From positions 1-58,326 of the forward strand of contig NZ_MACF01000024.1 in assembly GCF_001884045.1 (NCBI RefSeq): a stretch of DNA of 58,326 bases. The letters run 5' to 3'. The DNA is from Bacillus mobilis (GTDB taxonomy: Bacteria; Bacillota; Bacilli; Bacillales; Bacillaceae_G). The position numbers and the translations under genes were made by a program. This document shows positions 18,421-29,829 of this stretch, one piece after another; the stretch's first letter is position 1; each line of letters begins with the position of its first letter. Under the pieces are notes generated by a model, which was given only the letters and a program-made list of their open reading frames with translations, did not search any database and had not been told where the DNA came from.

Positions 18421-18427
18421 AATAAAA

Positions 18428-19120
18428 ATGGCTAAAAGAGGTAAAAAGTACGTAGAAGCTGCAAAGCTTGTTGATCGTGCAACTGCTTACTCTGCAACAG
18501 AAGCAGTAGAATTAGTAAAGAAAACAAACACAGCTAAATTTGATGCGACTGTAGAAGTTGCATTCCGTTTAGGTGTTGACCCTAAGAAAGCTGACCAACA
18601 AATCCGTGGTGCAGTTGTTCTTCCACACGGTACTGGTAAAGTACAACGTGTATTAGTATTCGCTAAAGGCGAAAAAGCTAAAGAAGCTGAAGCTGCTGGA
18701 GCTGACTTCGTAGGCGATGCTGATTACATCGGTAAAATCCAACAAGGTTGGTTCGATTTCGATGTAGTAGTAGCAACTCCTGACATGATGGGTGAAGTTG
18801 GTAAACTTGGTCGCGTATTAGGACCTAAAGGTTTAATGCCAAACCCTAAAACTGGAACAGTTACTTTCGATGTAACTAAAGCTGTTAACGAAATCAAAGC
18901 TGGTAAAGTTGAATACCGCGTTGATAAAGCTGGTAACATCCACGTTCCAATCGGTAAAGTATCTTTCGAAGATGCTAAATTAGTAGAAAACTTCAGCACA
19001 ATCGCTGACACTTTACAAAAAGTTAAGCCAGCTGCTGCAAAAGGTACTTACATGAAGAACGTAACAGTTGCTTCTACAATGGGACCTGGCGTACGTGTAG
19101 ACGTTTCTACATTAGCGTAA
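18428..19120 (+). CDS. rplA: Ribosomal protein L1
   Basis: L1 forms the mobile stalk that helps release E-site tRNA and, in many bacteria, represses its own mRNA. The ATG at 18428 gives 230 residues behind GAGGAGGA; the longer upstream frame has no family match. Domain I (about 1-65 and 160-230) and the Rossmann-like domain II are recognisable, with the [19 protein letters not shown] signature (about 125-143) and the C-terminal TMGPGVRVD. Its leader carries an L1-stalk-like element. Confidence 0.97.
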   Translation: MAKRGKKYVEAAKLVDRATAYSATEAVELVKKTNTAKFDATVEVAFRLGVDPKKADQQIRGAVVLPHGTGKVQRVLVFAKGEKAKEAEAAGADFVGDADYIGKIQQGWFDFDVVVATPDMMGEVGKLGRVLGPKGLMPNPKTGTVTFDVTKAVNEIKAGKVEYRVDKAGNIHVPIGKVSFEDAKLVENFSTIADTLQKVKPAAAKGTYMKNVTVASTMGPGVRVDVSTLA

Positions 19121-19130
19121 ATTTTGGAAG

Positions 19131-19159
19131 TTGACTTCATAAAGAAGTTTTTATATAAT
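19131..19159 (+). promoter_or_regulatory. SigA promoter of rplJ-rplL
   Basis: TTGACT (19131-19136), 17 bp, TATAAT (19154-19159). Confidence 0.88.
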
Positions 19160-19185
19160 CATTTATGTTGTGAATTTAATTAGTG

Positions 19186-19305
19186 TACCGTAGACAGTAG
19201 GTGTCAATAGACTTAATTTCCTACCTAGGTGTTAATATACGAAACGGAATTTTTTTCTGTGACTATATGCCTCCATGTCTACAAGTTGGGCATGGAGGTT
19301 TTTAG
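19186..19305 (+). promoter_or_regulatory. L10 leader (ribosomal protein L10-L12 autoregulatory RNA)
   Basis: The ACCGTAGACAGTAGGTG block (from 19187), followed by a CCTACCTAGGTG strand (19220-19231), matches the known L10 leader kink-turn region. It is followed by a terminator hairpin: CCTCCATG (19270-19277) with CATGGAGG (19291-19298) and TTTTT. Excess L10(L12)4 complex is known to bind such leaders and favour termination. Confidence 0.9.
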
Positions 19306-19352
19306 TGCACTTTCGGTACATCTTCTATATAATCTACAGGAGGTGTAATAAC

Positions 19353-19853
19353 ATGAGCAAAGTAATCGAAACTAAACAACAAGTTGTAACTGAAATCGCT
19401 GAAAAACTTCGCGAAAGTAAATCTACGATCGTTGTTGACTACCGTGGTTTAACAGTTTCTGAAGTAACAGAATTACGTAAAAACTTACGTGAGGCTGGCG
19501 TTGAGTTCAAAGTTTACAAAAACTCTTTAACTCGTCGTGCTGCAGAGTCTGCTGAAATGGCTGAGTTAAACGAATTCTTAACAGGACCAAACGCAATCGC
19601 GTTCAGTAACGAGGATGTAGTTGCTCCTGCGAAAGTATTAAACGACTTCGCTACAAAACACGAAGCTTTAGAAATTAAAGCTGGTGTAATCGAAGGTAAA
19701 CTTGTAACACTTGATGAGGTTAAAGCTATCGCTACTCTTCCATCACGTGAAGGCTTACTTTCTATGCTTCTTAGCGTTCTTCAAGCTCCAATCCGTAACC
19801 TTGCACTTGCTACTAAAGCAGTTGCAGAACAAAAGGAAGAGCAAGGCGCTTAA
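19353..19853 (+). CDS. rplJ: Ribosomal protein L10
   Basis: L10 anchors the L7/L12 dimers on the large subunit. The ATG at 19353 gives 166 residues starting [12 protein letters not shown], behind ACAGGAGGTG; the longer frame upstream crosses the leader terminator and is rejected. The N-terminal rRNA-binding domain ([33 protein letters not shown]) and the C-terminal helix that holds L12 dimers ([24 protein letters not shown]) are visible. It is preceded by the L10 leader and followed by rplL after 67 nt. Confidence 0.97.
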   Translation: MSKVIETKQQVVTEIAEKLRESKSTIVVDYRGLTVSEVTELRKNLREAGVEFKVYKNSLTRRAAESAEMAELNEFLTGPNAIAFSNEDVVAPAKVLNDFATKHEALEIKAGVIEGKLVTLDEVKAIATLPSREGLLSMLLSVLQAPIRNLALATKAVAEQKEEQGA

Positions 19854-19920
19854 TTTTTTAAAAGATAATTACTTGTTATCTATAAAACAATACAAACCTA
19901 TTTAAGGGAGGATATTTACA

Positions 19921-20280
19921 ATGACTAAAGAACAAATCATTGAAGCAGTTAAATCTATGACTGTATTAGAACTTAACGACTTAGTAAAAGCTATCGAGGA
20001 AGAATTCGGCGTAACTGCTGCTGCTCCTGTAGCTGTAGCTGGTGGCGCTGGTGAAGCTGCTGCTGAAAAAACTGAATTTGACGTAGTACTTGCAAGTGCT
20101 GGCGCTCAAAAAATCAAAGTTATCAAAGCTGTACGTGAAATCACTGGTCTTGGCTTAAAAGAAGCTAAAGAATTAGTTGACAACACTCCAAAAGCAATCA
20201 AAGAAGGCGTTTCTAAAGAGGAAGCTGAAGAAATGAAAGCTAAACTTGAAGAAGTTGGCGCTGCTGTAGAAGTTAAGTAA
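19921..20280 (+). CDS. rplL: Ribosomal protein L7/L12
   Basis: L7/L12 is the multi-copy stalk protein that recruits translation GTPases. The 119 residues have an N-terminal dimerisation helix ([25 protein letters not shown]), an Ala/Gly/Val-rich hinge (about 33-50) and the C-terminal factor-binding domain with [21 protein letters not shown] strong GGGAGGAT site precedes the ATG. A 6-bp hairpin (19863-19881) lies in the gap after rplJ, and a strong terminator follows the gene. Confidence 0.98.
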   Translation: MTKEQIIEAVKSMTVLELNDLVKAIEEEFGVTAAAPVAVAGGAGEAAAEKTEFDVVLASAGAQKIKVIKAVREITGLGLKEAKELVDNTPKAIKEGVSKEEAEEMKAKLEEVGAAVEVK

Positions 20281-20297
20281 TTAACTTTTGATGCTTT

Positions 20298-20331
20298 AAA
20301 AAAAGCTCGCTCTCATGCGAGCTTTTTTTTT
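20298..20331 (+). terminator. Terminator after rplL
   Basis: AAAAAAAGCTCGC / GCGAGCTTTTTTT stem of 13 bp with TCTCAT loop; symmetric enough to work in both directions. Confidence 0.93.
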
Positions 20332-20356
20332 AACTGTAAAGAAAAGAGGTGGCCAT

Positions 20357-20956
20357 ATGGCAGACCATTATTTTTCTAACGACCCTTCTAGTAAAAGTGA
20401 TCGTAAGCGATGGGAATTTGCACTTCGTGGATCTCAATTTACTTTCTTATCTGACCGTGGGGTGTTCTCGAAAAACGAAGTGGACTTTGGTTCTCGTCTT
20501 TTAATTGAAGCGTTTCAAGTGCCAGATATTAAAGGTGATATATTAGACGTAGGTTGTGGATATGGACCAATTGGTTTATCGTTGGCGAAAGAGTTTCAAG
20601 ACCGTAAAGTTCACATGGTGGATGTGAATGAAAGGGCGCTTGAGCTTGCAAAAGAAAATGCCGCTAACAATAGAGTTGGAAATGTACACATTTTTCAAAG
20701 TAGCGTCTATGAAAATGTAGATGGTATGTATGCTGCTATTCTATCTAATCCTCCAATTCGTGCAGGTAAAGATATCGTGCATGAGATTTTAGAAAAGGCT
20801 GTAGATCATTTAGTTTCAGGTGGAGAGTTGTGGATTGTTATTCAAAAGAAGCAAGGTGCACCATCTGCACTGAAGAAACTAGAGGAAGTATTTTCTGAAG
20901 TCGAAGTTGTAGAAAAGAAAAAGGGATATTATATCATAAAATCAAAAAAACGTTGA
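20357..20956 (+). CDS. rsmC: RsmC-type 16S rRNA guanine-N2 methyltransferase (YbxB)
   Basis: This SAM-dependent methylase of the RsmC/RlmG family is 199 residues from the ATG at 20357, behind AGAGGTGGCC; an upstream GTG in the terminator is rejected. It lacks the extra N-terminal domain of E. coli RsmC, as usual in Bacillus. Motif I ILDVGCGYGPIGLSLA (about 61-76) binds SAM, and the catalytic motif is NPPIRAG (about 137-143). It always lies between rplL and rpoB in Bacillus. The exact rRNA target is inferred. Confidence 0.87.
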   Translation: MADHYFSNDPSSKSDRKRWEFALRGSQFTFLSDRGVFSKNEVDFGSRLLIEAFQVPDIKGDILDVGCGYGPIGLSLAKEFQDRKVHMVDVNERALELAKENAANNRVGNVHIFQSSVYENVDGMYAAILSNPPIRAGKDIVHEILEKAVDHLVSGGELWIVIQKKQGAPSALKKLEEVFSEVEVVEKKKGYYIIKSKKR

Positions 20957-21247
20957 CGGTTATTTTTGGCTATGTTAACATTATACAATGCCAATATATG
21001 ATTTTCTGCGTTGAGAAAGATGTATATTTTTGTTTCTCTTGGAAAAGATAGTAAAATCAGCAGATTATGAAACAGAATGATGGTTTTCTTATAGAAGCCA
21101 TTTTTCTTTTTTGAGCAGGTAGAAAGACTCAACGTATTTATCTTTAAGAGAAAAAGACTACGCTAATAGCAGTAGTTGTATTTATTTGTGATTTTGCGCA
21201 ATTTTTTTTGTGCATTTATAATACTCATGATTTGAGGGGTGAAGCAG
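20957..21247 (+). promoter_or_regulatory. rpoB upstream region: terminator and SigA promoter
   Basis: This 291-nt region holds an imperfect hairpin (ATGGTTTTCT with AGAAGCCAT, 21080-21100) that runs into TTTTTCTTTTTT, a probable terminator for rsmC. A SigA promoter follows: TTGCGC (21194-21199), 17 bp, TATAAT (21217-21222). Another weak TTGTTT...TAAAAT pair lies at 21030-21057. The remaining sequence shows nothing I recognise. Confidence 0.75.
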
Positions 21248-24200
21248 TTGACAGGTCAACTAGTTCAATACGGACGCCACCGCCAACGAAGAAGTTATGC
21301 CCGTATTAGTGAAGTATTAGAGTTACCAAATCTTATCGAAATTCAAACCTCTTCTTATCAGTGGTTTCTTGATGAGGGTTTGCGAGAAATGTTCCAAGAC
21401 ATTTCTCCGATTGAAGACTTTACGGGAAATCTATCGCTTGAATTTATCGACTACAGCTTAGGTGAACCTAAATACTCTGTAGACGAATGCAAAGAGCGTG
21501 ATGTGACGTATGCAGCACCACTTCGTGTAAAAGTGCGTCTAATCAACAAGGAAACTGGTGAAGTAAAAGAACAAGATGTGTTCATGGGAGATTTCCCACT
21601 CATGACAGAGACTGGAACATTCGTAATTAACGGTGCAGAACGTGTTATCGTTTCCCAGTTAGTTCGCTCTCCAAGCGTATACTATAGTGGCAAAGTGGAT
21701 AAAAACGGAAAACGTGGTTTTACTGCTACTGTAATTCCAAACCGCGGAGCTTGGTTAGAGTATGAGACAGATGCTAAGGATGTTGTATATGTGCGTATTG
21801 ACCGTACGCGTAAACTTCCTGTAACTGTTTTGTTACGCGCATTAGGGTTTGGCTCTGATCAAGAAATCACCGAGCTTTTAGGTGATAACGAATACTTAAG
21901 CAACACATTAGAAAAAGACAACACAGATAGCACAGAAAAAGCATTGCTTGAAATTTATGAGCGTCTACGTCCTGGTGAACCACCAACAGTAGAAAATGCT
22001 AAGAGCTTACTTGTGTCTCGTTTCTTCGATCCAAAGCGCTACGATTTAGCAAATGTAGGTCGCTATAAGATCAACAAGAAGTTACACATTAAAAACAGAT
22101 TGTTTAACCAACGCTTAGCTGAAACATTAGTGGATCCAGAAACTGGTGAAATTTTAGCGGCAGAAGGAACAATCTTAGATCGTCGTACACTTGATCGCAT
22201 TTTACCTTACTTAGAGAAAAACATTGGATTCAAAACAGCGAAACCAATGGGTGGAGTGGTAGAAGGCGATGTTGAGCTGCAATCTATTAAGATTTATGCT
22301 CCTGAGTCAGAAGGCGAACGCGTAATTAATGTAATTGGTAATGCGAATATTACTCGTGATGTAAAACACATTACACCAGGTGATATCCTTGCTTCTATCA
22401 GTTACTTCTTCAATCTACTATACAAAGTAGGGGATACAGATGATATCGACCATTTAGGAAACCGTCGTCTGCGTTCAGTTGGAGAACTATTACAAAATCA
22501 ATTCCGTATCGGTCTTTCTCGTATGGAACGTGTTGTTCGTGAGAGAATGTCGATTCAGGATACAAATGCAATTACACCACAGGCGCTAATTAATATTCGT
22601 CCTGTTATTGCATCTATTAAAGAGTTCTTCGGAAGTTCTCAGTTATCTCAGTTCATGGACCAAACAAACCCATTAGCAGAGTTAACTCACAAACGAAGAC
22701 TATCTGCATTAGGACCCGGTGGTTTAACGCGTGAGCGCGCAGGCTTTGAAGTGCGTGACGTTCACTACTCTCACTATGGTCGTATGTGCCCGATTGAAAC
22801 ACCAGAGGGACCAAACATCGGTTTGATTAACTCATTATCATCGTTCGCGAAAGTAAATGAGTTTGGTTTCATTGAAACACCATACCGTCGTGTTGATCCA
22901 GAAACTGGTCTTGTAACAGGGCAGGTTGATTACTTAACTGCAGATGAAGAAGATAATTATGTTGTAGCCCAAGCGAATATGAAATTATCTGAAGAAGGAG
23001 AATTCCTTAGTGAAGATATCGTAGCTCGTTTCCGTGGTGAAAACATTGTCACAAATAAAGAACGCATCGACTACATGGATGTATCTCCAAAACAAGTAGT
23101 GTCGGCAGCGACAGCTTGTATTCCGTTCTTAGAAAACGATGACTCTAACCGCGCACTTATGGGAGCGAACATGCAACGTCAGGCGGTTCCATTAATGAAT
23201 CCGGAATCTCCGATTGTAGGTACAGGTATGGAGTACGTATCAGCAAAAGACTCAGGTGCTGCAGTAATCTGTAAACACCCTGGTGTTGTTGAACGCGTAG
23301 AAGCACGTGAAGTTTGGGTACGTCGCTTTGTAGAAGTTGACGGTCAAACAGTAAAAGGCGACTTAGATCGCTACAAAATGCAAAAATTCATTCGTTCTAA
23401 CCAAGGAACTTGCTACAACCAACGCCCAATCGTAAGTGTTGGAAATGAAGTTGTAAAAGGTGAAATCCTTGCGGATGGTCCTTCTATGGAATTAGGTGAA
23501 CTAGCACTTGGACGTAACGTGCTTGTTGGCTTCATGACTTGGGACGGTTATAACTACGAGGATGCGATCATTATGAGTGAGCGCCTTGTAAAAGATGATG
23601 TGTACACTTCTATTCATATTGAAGAATATGAGTCAGAAGCTCGTGATACGAAGCTTGGACCAGAAGAAATTACACGTGACATTCCAAACGTTGGGGAAGA
23701 TGCATTACGCAACCTTGACGAGCGCGGTATCATTCGCGTTGGTGCGGAAGTAAAAGATGGAGATTTACTTGTTGGTAAAGTAACACCTAAAGGTGTAACA
23801 GAATTAACAGCTGAAGAACGTCTATTACATGCTATCTTTGGAGAAAAAGCACGTGAAGTACGTGATACATCACTACGTGTACCACACGGTGGTGGCGGTA
23901 TTATCTTAGACGTAAAAGTATTCAACCGTGAAGATGGCGATGAGTTGCCACCAGGCGTGAATCAACTTGTACGTGCATATATCGTTCAAAAACGTAAAAT
24001 TTCTGAAGGTGACAAGATGGCCGGACGTCACGGTAACAAAGGTGTTATCTCTCGTATTTTACCAGAAGAAGATATGCCTTACTTACCAGACGGTACGCCA
24101 ATCGATATCATGTTAAACCCATTAGGGGTACCATCTCGTATGAATATCGGTCAGGTATTAGAGCTTCATCTTGGTATGGCAGCAAGATACCTTGGCATTC

Positions 24201-24781
24201 ACATTGCAACACCAGTATTCGATGGTGCTCGTGAGGAAGATGTTTGGGGCACGATTGAAGAAGCTGGTATGGCAAATGACGCGAAAACAATCCTGTATGA
24301 CGGACGTACTGGTGAACCATTCGATAACCGCGTATCTGTTGGTGTCATGTATATGATCAAACTTGCGCACATGGTTGACGATAAACTTCATGCTCGTTCT
24401 ACTGGACCATACTCACTTGTAACGCAGCAGCCTCTTGGAGGTAAAGCTCAGTTCGGTGGACAGCGTTTCGGTGAGATGGAGGTTTGGGCACTTGAAGCTT
24501 ATGGTGCTGCTTATACTCTTCAAGAAATCTTAACAGTGAAGTCTGATGATGTTGTTGGACGTGTTAAGACGTATGAAGCAATTGTTAAAGGCGAAAATGT
24601 TCCAGAACCAGGCGTTCCTGAATCATTCAAAGTATTGATTAAAGAGCTGCAAAGTTTAGGTATGGACGTTAAAATGATGTCTAGCGACGATAAAGAAATT
24701 GAAATGCGTGATACAGAAGATGACGATGATCATCAATCAGCAGATAAATTGAATGTCGAAGTTGAGACAACTAAGGAATAA
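21248..24781 (+). CDS. rpoB: RpoB, RNA polymerase beta subunit
   Basis: RpoB forms one half of the RNA polymerase active cleft. I use the TTG at 21248, 8 nt after GAGGGG, which gives 1177 residues starting (M)[19 protein letters not shown]; an in-frame GTG at 21239 overlaps the ribosome site. The rifampicin region reads [28 protein letters not shown] (462 onward in separate blocks) with Q468, D471, H481 and S486 all of the sensitive type. Later motifs include NGRHGNKGV-like [10 protein letters not shown] and [25 protein letters not shown]. The acidic C-terminal tail is variable. rpoC follows after 37 nt. Confidence 0.98.
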   Translation: MTGQLVQYGRHRQRRSYARISEVLELPNLIEIQTSSYQWFLDEGLREMFQDISPIEDFTGNLSLEFIDYSLGEPKYSVDECKERDVTYAAPLRVKVRLINKETGEVKEQDVFMGDFPLMTETGTFVINGAERVIVSQLVRSPSVYYSGKVDKNGKRGFTATVIPNRGAWLEYETDAKDVVYVRIDRTRKLPVTVLLRALGFGSDQEITELLGDNEYLSNTLEKDNTDSTEKALLEIYERLRPGEPPTVENAKSLLVSRFFDPKRYDLANVGRYKINKKLHIKNRLFNQRLAETLVDPETGEILAAEGTILDRRTLDRILPYLEKNIGFKTAKPMGGVVEGDVELQSIKIYAPESEGERVINVIGNANITRDVKHITPGDILASISYFFNLLYKVGDTDDIDHLGNRRLRSVGELLQNQFRIGLSRMERVVRERMSIQDTNAITPQALINIRPVIASIKEFFGSSQLSQFMDQTNPLAELTHKRRLSALGPGGLTRERAGFEVRDVHYSHYGRMCPIETPEGPNIGLINSLSSFAKVNEFGFIETPYRRVDPETGLVTGQVDYLTADEEDNYVVAQANMKLSEEGEFLSEDIVARFRGENIVTNKERIDYMDVSPKQVVSAATACIPFLENDDSNRALMGANMQRQAVPLMNPESPIVGTGMEYVSAKDSGAAVICKHPGVVERVEAREVWVRRFVEVDGQTVKGDLDRYKMQKFIRSNQGTCYNQRPIVSVGNEVVKGEILADGPSMELGELALGRNVLVGFMTWDGYNYEDAIIMSERLVKDDVYTSIHIEEYESEARDTKLGPEEITRDIPNVGEDALRNLDERGIIRVGAEVKDGDLLVGKVTPKGVTELTAEERLLHAIFGEKAREVRDTSLRVPHGGGGIILDVKVFNREDGDELPPGVNQLVRAYIVQKRKISEGDKMAGRHGNKGVISRILPEEDMPYLPDGTPIDIMLNPLGVPSRMNIGQVLELHLGMAARYLGIHIATPVFDGAREEDVWGTIEEAGMANDAKTILYDGRTGEPFDNRVSVGVMYMIKLAHMVDDKLHARSTGPYSLVTQQPLGGKAQFGGQRFGEMEVWALEAYGAAYTLQEILTVKSDDVVGRVKTYEAIVKGENVPEPGVPESFKVLIKELQSLGMDVKMMSSDDKEIEMRDTEDDDDHQSADKLNVEVETTKE

Positions 24782-24818
24782 TTGGGATAACCTGTAGACT
24801 AAAAGGGAGGTAGGCCCC

Positions 24819-27800
24819 TTGATAGATGTAAATAACTTTGAATATATGAAGATTGGACTTGCTTCACCTGACAAGATTCGTTCTTGGTCATACGGTGAAG
24901 TTAAGAAACCAGAAACAATTAACTATCGTACGTTAAAGCCTGAAAAAGATGGCTTGTTCTGTGAGCGTATTTTCGGACCACAAAAGGACTGGGAATGTCA
25001 TTGCGGAAAATACAAACGTGTACGTTATAAAGGTGTAGTTTGTGATCGATGTGGCGTTGAAGTAACGCGTGCAAAAGTTCGTCGTGAACGTATGGGTCAT
25101 ATCGAATTAGCTGCTCCTGTATCTCATATTTGGTATTTCAAAGGTATCCCGAGCCGCATGGGACTTGTCTTAGACATGTCCCCTCGCGCGCTTGAAGAAG
25201 TAATTTATTTCGCTTCTTATGTTGTAACAGAAAGTGGAGATACACCACTTGATAAGAAGCAATTACTTTCTGAAAAAGAATACCGTGCATATCGTGATCG
25301 ATATGGTAGCACATTCCAAGCTGCTATGGGTGCAGAAGCGATTAAAAAGCTACTACAAGACATCGATTTAGATAAAGAAGTAGACTTCTTAAAAGAAGAA
25401 TTAAAAACAGCACAAGGACAACGCCGTACTCGTGCTATTAAACGTCTAGAAGTATTAGAAGCATTCCGTAACTCTGGAAATCACCCATCTTGGATGATCC
25501 TAGATGTTCTTCCAGTTATCCCACCAGAACTACGCCCAATGGTACAGTTGGATGGTGGACGTTTTGCTACTTCTGACTTAAACGACTTATACCGTCGTGT
25601 AATTAACCGTAACAATCGTTTAAAACGTCTATTGGACTTAGGTGCACCAAGCATCATCGTTCAAAACGAAAAACGTATGTTACAAGAAGCTGTAGACGCA
25701 TTAATCGATAATGGTCGCCGTGGCCGTCCAGTTACTGGACCGGGTAACCGTCCATTAAAATCACTATCTCACATGCTTAAAGGTAAACAAGGACGTTTCC
25801 GTCAAAACTTATTAGGTAAACGTGTTGACTACTCTGGCCGTTCTGTAATCGTTGTAGGACCGAACTTAAAGATGTACCAATGTGGATTACCGAAAGAAAT
25901 GGCGCTTGAATTGTTTAAGCCTTTCGTTATGAAAGAGTTAGTTGGAAAAGGTTTAGCACACAACATTAAGAGTGCTAAACGTAAAATCGAGCGTGTACAA
26001 CCTGAAGTTTGGGACGTTTTAGAATCTGTGATCAAAGAGCATCCAGTACTTCTAAACCGCGCACCAACACTTCACCGTCTTGGTATCCAGGCGTTTGAAC
26101 CTACATTAGTAGAAGGTCGTGCAATTCGTCTTCACCCACTTGTATGTACTGCATACAACGCGGACTTTGACGGTGACCAAATGGCGGTTCACGTTCCGTT
26201 ATCATCAGAGGCACAAGCAGAAGCTCGTATTCTTATGTTAGCGGCGCAAAACATCTTGAATCCAAAAGACGGAAAACCAGTTGTTACTCCATCTCAGGAT
26301 ATGGTATTAGGTAACTACTACTTAACTCTTGAGCGTGAAGGCGCAATCGGTGAAGGTATGGTCTTCAAAGATGCAAACGAAGCAATACTTGCATACCAAA
26401 ATGGATATGTACATCTGCACACACGTGTTGCAGTTGCTGCAAGTTCAGTAAATAACGTAACATTTACTGAAGAGCAAAAAGGTAAGCTTCTATTAACAAC
26501 AGTTGGTAAATTAATATTTAACGAAATCTTACCAGAGTCGTTCCCTTATATTAATGAACCGACAAACTCAAACCTTGAAAAAGAAACACCAGCGGAGTAT
26601 TTCGTCGAAAAAGGTGCGAACATTAAAGAAATTATTGCTAGTCGCGAAGAAGTGGCGCCATTTAGCAAGAAGATCCTTGGTAACATCATTGCGGAAGTAT
26701 TCAAACGTTTCCAAATTACGGAAACATCTCGTATGCTTGACCGCATGAAAAACTTAGGATTTAAGTACTCTACAAAAGCTGGTATTACAGTTGGGGTATC
26801 TGACATTCTTGTATTAGGCGAAAAAGATGAAATTCTCCATGAAGCACAAGCAAAAGTAGATAATGTAATTAAACAATTCCGTCGCGGTTTGATCACAGAA
26901 GAAGAACGTTACGATCGCGTTATCTCTATTTGGAGTAATGCAAAAGATGTTATCCAAGGAAAACTGATGAAATCCTTGAATAAACGCAATCCAATCTTCA
27001 TGATGAGTGATTCCGGTGCCCGTGGTAACGCATCGAACTTTACTCAGCTTGCTGGTATGCGTGGTCTGATGGCCAATCCATCTGGTCGTATTATCGAACT
27101 TCCAATTAAATCAAGTTTCCGTGAAGGTTTAACAGTACTTGAGTACTTCATCTCTACGCATGGTGCGCGTAAAGGTCTTGCCGATACAGCACTTAAAACT
27201 GCCGATTCTGGTTACTTAACACGTCGTCTTGTAGACGTTGCACAAGATGTAATTGTCCGTGAAGATGATTGTGGAACAGATCGTGGTCTATTAATTGGTG
27301 CGATTAAAGAGGGTAATGAAGTAATTGAGTCATTATATGATCGTCTTGTTGGACGTTTTGCAAGAAAAACTGTAAAACATCCTGAAACAGGTGAAGTATT
27401 AGTTAGTGAAAACCAACTAATCACTGAAGATATCGCTCATATCGTTGAAAATTCGGGTGTTGAAACTGTAAACATTCGTTCAGCGTTCACGTGTAACACT
27501 CGCCACGGTGTATGTAAGAAGTGTTACGGTCGTAACTTAGCAACTGGTACAGACGTAGAAGTAGGAGAAGCGGTAGGTATTATCGCAGCTCAATCTATCG
27601 GTGAGCCAGGTACACAGTTAACGATGCGTACGTTCCATACAGGTGGGGTTGCCGGAGATGATATCACTCAAGGTTTACCTCGTATCCAAGAGATCTTCGA
27701 AGCTCGTAATCCGAAAGGTCAGGCAGTTATCAGTGAAATCGATGGTGTTATCGCAGCGATCAACGATGTTAAAGATCGCCAAGAAGTAGTTGTACAGGGT

Positions 27801-28430
27801 GAAGTTGAAGCTCGTACGTATGCTATTCCTTACGGTGCGCGTCTGAAAGTAACTCCAGGACAGCCAATTAGCCACGGTAAAGAGTTAACAGAAGGTTCTA
27901 TTGATCCGAAAGAATTACTAAAAGTAACGGACATTACGGCGGTTCAAGAATACTTATTACGTGAAGTTCAAAAAGTATACCGTATGCAAGGGGTAGAAAT
28001 TGGCGACAAACACGTAGAAGTAATGGTACGTCAAATGTTACGTAAAGTTCGTGTAAGTGATGCGGGTGAAACAGATGTATTACCAGGAACATTACTAGAT
28101 ATCCATCAGTTTACTGATGCGAATGCGAAGGTGTTACTGAAAGGTAAACAACCAGCAACAGCTAGACCTGTTCTACTTGGTATTACAAAAGCTTCGCTTG
28201 AAACTGATTCATTCTTATCTGCAGCATCGTTCCAAGAAACGACACGTGTCTTAACTGATGCAGCAATTAAGGGTAAACGCGATGAACTTCTAGGGTTGAA
28301 AGAAAATGTTATTATCGGTAAACTTGTTCCTGCTGGAACAGGTATGAATCGTTATCGCAAAGTGGACCTTGTAAAAACAACTCAAGGTGACATGAATGTA
28401 GAAAACGATGAAGTTTATGTGGAACAGTAA
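24819..28430 (+). CDS. rpoC: RpoC, RNA polymerase beta' subunit
   Basis: RpoC carries the catalytic Mg2+ site. The TTG at 24819 gives 1203 residues beginning [20 protein letters not shown], 8 nt after AAGGGAGG. Visible are the N-terminal zinc finger ([20 protein letters not shown] region, about 60-78), the catalytic NADFDGD at 447-453, the bridge-helix region ([20 protein letters not shown]), the trigger-loop region ([19 protein letters not shown]) and the second zinc cluster ([13 protein letters not shown]). It is co-transcribed with rpoB. Confidence 0.98.
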   Translation: MIDVNNFEYMKIGLASPDKIRSWSYGEVKKPETINYRTLKPEKDGLFCERIFGPQKDWECHCGKYKRVRYKGVVCDRCGVEVTRAKVRRERMGHIELAAPVSHIWYFKGIPSRMGLVLDMSPRALEEVIYFASYVVTESGDTPLDKKQLLSEKEYRAYRDRYGSTFQAAMGAEAIKKLLQDIDLDKEVDFLKEELKTAQGQRRTRAIKRLEVLEAFRNSGNHPSWMILDVLPVIPPELRPMVQLDGGRFATSDLNDLYRRVINRNNRLKRLLDLGAPSIIVQNEKRMLQEAVDALIDNGRRGRPVTGPGNRPLKSLSHMLKGKQGRFRQNLLGKRVDYSGRSVIVVGPNLKMYQCGLPKEMALELFKPFVMKELVGKGLAHNIKSAKRKIERVQPEVWDVLESVIKEHPVLLNRAPTLHRLGIQAFEPTLVEGRAIRLHPLVCTAYNADFDGDQMAVHVPLSSEAQAEARILMLAAQNILNPKDGKPVVTPSQDMVLGNYYLTLEREGAIGEGMVFKDANEAILAYQNGYVHLHTRVAVAASSVNNVTFTEEQKGKLLLTTVGKLIFNEILPESFPYINEPTNSNLEKETPAEYFVEKGANIKEIIASREEVAPFSKKILGNIIAEVFKRFQITETSRMLDRMKNLGFKYSTKAGITVGVSDILVLGEKDEILHEAQAKVDNVIKQFRRGLITEEERYDRVISIWSNAKDVIQGKLMKSLNKRNPIFMMSDSGARGNASNFTQLAGMRGLMANPSGRIIELPIKSSFREGLTVLEYFISTHGARKGLADTALKTADSGYLTRRLVDVAQDVIVREDDCGTDRGLLIGAIKEGNEVIESLYDRLVGRFARKTVKHPETGEVLVSENQLITEDIAHIVENSGVETVNIRSAFTCNTRHGVCKKCYGRNLATGTDVEVGEAVGIIAAQSIGEPGTQLTMRTFHTGGVAGDDITQGLPRIQEIFEARNPKGQAVISEIDGVIAAINDVKDRQEVVVQGEVEARTYAIPYGARLKVTPGQPISHGKELTEGSIDPKELLKVTDITAVQEYLLREVQKVYRMQGVEIGDKHVEVMVRQMLRKVRVSDAGETDVLPGTLLDIHQFTDANAKVLLKGKQPATARPVLLGITKASLETDSFLSAASFQETTRVLTDAAIKGKRDELLGLKENVIIGKLVPAGTGMNRYRKVDLVKTTQGDMNVENDEVYVEQ

Positions 28431-28472
28431 AATTTTCCGTCGTAAATTTTGTATAAAAACAGCTAATCCTAG

Positions 28473-28505
28473 TTGACATTGTATGAAGCAAAATGTTACT
28501 ATAAT
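28473..28505 (+). promoter_or_regulatory. Possible promoter ahead of ybxF
   Basis: A perfect TTGACA (28473-28478) and a perfect TATAAT (28500-28505), but 21 bp apart; alternative pairings (TTGTAT with 15 bp, or TTACTA as -10) are equally imperfect. Likely a promoter, with the exact elements unclear. Confidence 0.5.
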
Positions 28506-28543
28506 CAAGGTTGCTCCTGAACGATGCTTTGGAGGATATTTAT

Positions 28544-28792
28544 ATGTCTTATCAAAAAGTGTCAAATGCTGAAAATGTAGTCGTTGGTCATAAACGCACA
28601 TTGGAGGCAATCAAAAATGGTATAGTTAAAGAAGTTGTTATTGCGGAAGATGCTGATATGCGGTTAACCCATATGATCATTCGTACTGCCTTGCAACATA
28701 ACATACCCATAAACAAAGTTGAATCAGTTCGTAAGCTTGGAAAAGTTTCGGGGATTCAAGTGGGAGCTTCAGCAATAGGAATAATAAGTTAA
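28544..28792 (+). CDS. ybxF: L7Ae-family RNA-binding protein (YbxF)
   Basis: This 82-residue protein of the L7Ae/L30e/S12e family binds kink-turn RNA and is known to associate with ribosomes in B. subtilis. Recognisable blocks are VVGHKRTLEAIKNG, KEVVIAEDADMRLTHMI and KLGKVSGIQVGASAIGII, the alpha-beta-alpha L7Ae core. The ATG at 28544 follows GGAGGATATT; the longer upstream frame is rejected because it runs through the promoter region. It sits between rpoC and rpsL as in other Bacillus. Confidence 0.92.
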   Translation: MSYQKVSNAENVVVGHKRTLEAIKNGIVKEVVIAEDADMRLTHMIIRTALQHNIPINKVESVRKLGKVSGIQVGASAIGIIS

Positions 28793-28796
28793 AACT

Positions 28797-28876
28797 GTTT
28801 TTGTGAGGAGAGAGCATTTGCTCTCCCTTGCAAAAACTTTGTTTTCAACTAATAATGAACCACCTGGATATGTGGT
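28797..28876 (+). promoter_or_regulatory. Structured leader between ybxF and rpsL
   Basis: A long imperfect hairpin pairs GTTTTTG (28797-28803) with CAAAAAC (28831-28837) and GGAGAG with CTCTCC inside it. A second hairpin pairs ACCAC (28859-28863) with GTGGT (28872-28876). There is no clean T-run, so a leader or processing element fits better than a plain terminator. Confidence 0.5.
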
Positions 28877-28906
28877 CATACAAACATGCGAAGGGAGGAT
28901 AATCAA

Positions 28907-29329
28907 ATGCCTACTATTAACCAATTAGTGAGAAATGGTCGTACTGATAAAGTATGGAAGTCTAAATCACCTGCGTTAAACAAAGGTTTTAACTCTTTAA
29001 AGAAAAAATCAACTGATATCTCTGCACCTCAAAAACGTGGTGTATGTACTCGTGTTGGTACAATGACTCCGAAGAAACCGAACTCAGCGTTACGTAAATA
29101 CGCTCGTGTACGTTTAACAAATGGTATTGAAGTTACAGCTTACATCCCAGGTATCGGTCATAACCTACAAGAGCATAGCGTAGTATTAATTCGCGGTGGT
29201 CGAGTAAAGGATTTACCAGGGGTACGTTACCACATCGTTCGTGGTGCGCTTGATACTGCTGGTGTTGACAAACGTATGCAAGGACGTTCTAAATATGGTA
29301 CTAAGCGACCAAAACCTGCTAAAAAATAA
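28907..29329 (+). CDS. rpsL: Ribosomal protein S12
   Basis: S12 lies at the decoding centre. The ATG at 28907, after AAGGGAGGA, gives 140 residues, the longer Bacillus form (extra segment about 20-35). The streptomycin loops are of the sensitive type: K56 in [11 protein letters not shown] and K101 in [12 protein letters not shown]. It opens the str operon (rpsL-rpsG-fusA-tuf) after a hairpin-rich leader. An upstream in-frame start is rejected because it contains the ribosome site. Confidence 0.98.
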   Translation: MPTINQLVRNGRTDKVWKSKSPALNKGFNSLKKKSTDISAPQKRGVCTRVGTMTPKKPNSALRKYARVRLTNGIEVTAYIPGIGHNLQEHSVVLIRGGRVKDLPGVRYHIVRGALDTAGVDKRMQGRSKYGTKRPKPAKK

Positions 29330-29358
29330 TAACTTTAAAATGAAAGGAGGAACTCAAT

Positions 29359-29829
29359 ATGCCTCGTAAAGGACCTGTTGCGAAACGTGACGTGTTACCA
29401 GATCCAATGTACAAATCTAAGCTAGTAACACGCCTTATCAACAAAATGATGGTTGACGGTAAAAAAGGTAAATCTCAAACAATTCTTTATAACGCTTTCG
29501 ATATCGTTCGTGAACGTTCAGAGAAAGACCCTATGGAAGTATTCGAGCAAGCTCTTAAGAACATCATGCCTGTTCTTGAAGTACGTGCTCGTCGTGTTGG
29601 TGGTGCTAACTACCAAGTTCCAGTTGAGGTTCGTCCAGAACGCCGTACAACTTTAGGTCTTCGCTGGTTAGTAAACTATGCTCGTCTTCGTGGTGAAAAA
29701 ACTATGGAAGAGCGTCTAGCTTACGAAATCTTAGATGCAGCTAACAACGCTGGTGCATCTGTTAAGAAACGTGAAGACACTCATAAAATGGCAGAAGCTA
29801 ACAAAGCATTTGCTCATTACCGTTGGTAG
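29359..29829 (+). CDS. rpsG: Ribosomal protein S7
   Basis: S7 starts assembly of the 30S head and contacts E-site tRNA. The 156 residues match the family length and include the N-terminal [16 protein letters not shown], the [17 protein letters not shown] hairpin (about 78-94) and the C-terminal [15 protein letters not shown]. An AAAGGAGGAAC site precedes the ATG, 29 nt after rpsL. It is followed by a 208-nt gap before fusA. Confidence 0.98.
   Translation: MPRKGPVAKRDVLPDPMYKSKLVTRLINKMMVDGKKGKSQTILYNAFDIVRERSEKDPMEVFEQALKNIMPVLEVRARRVGGANYQVPVEVRPERRTTLGLRWLVNYARLRGEKTMEERLAYEILDAANNAGASVKKREDTHKMAEANKAFAHYRW

Noticed and set aside
21239-21247. GTG start for rpoB at 21239
   Set aside because: The codon overlaps GAGGGG, the only ribosome site; TTG at 21248 gives the known family N-terminus.
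23614-23925. 103-codon minus-strand frame in rpoB
   Set aside because: Antisense shadow created by codon bias of a long conserved gene; no supporting signal.
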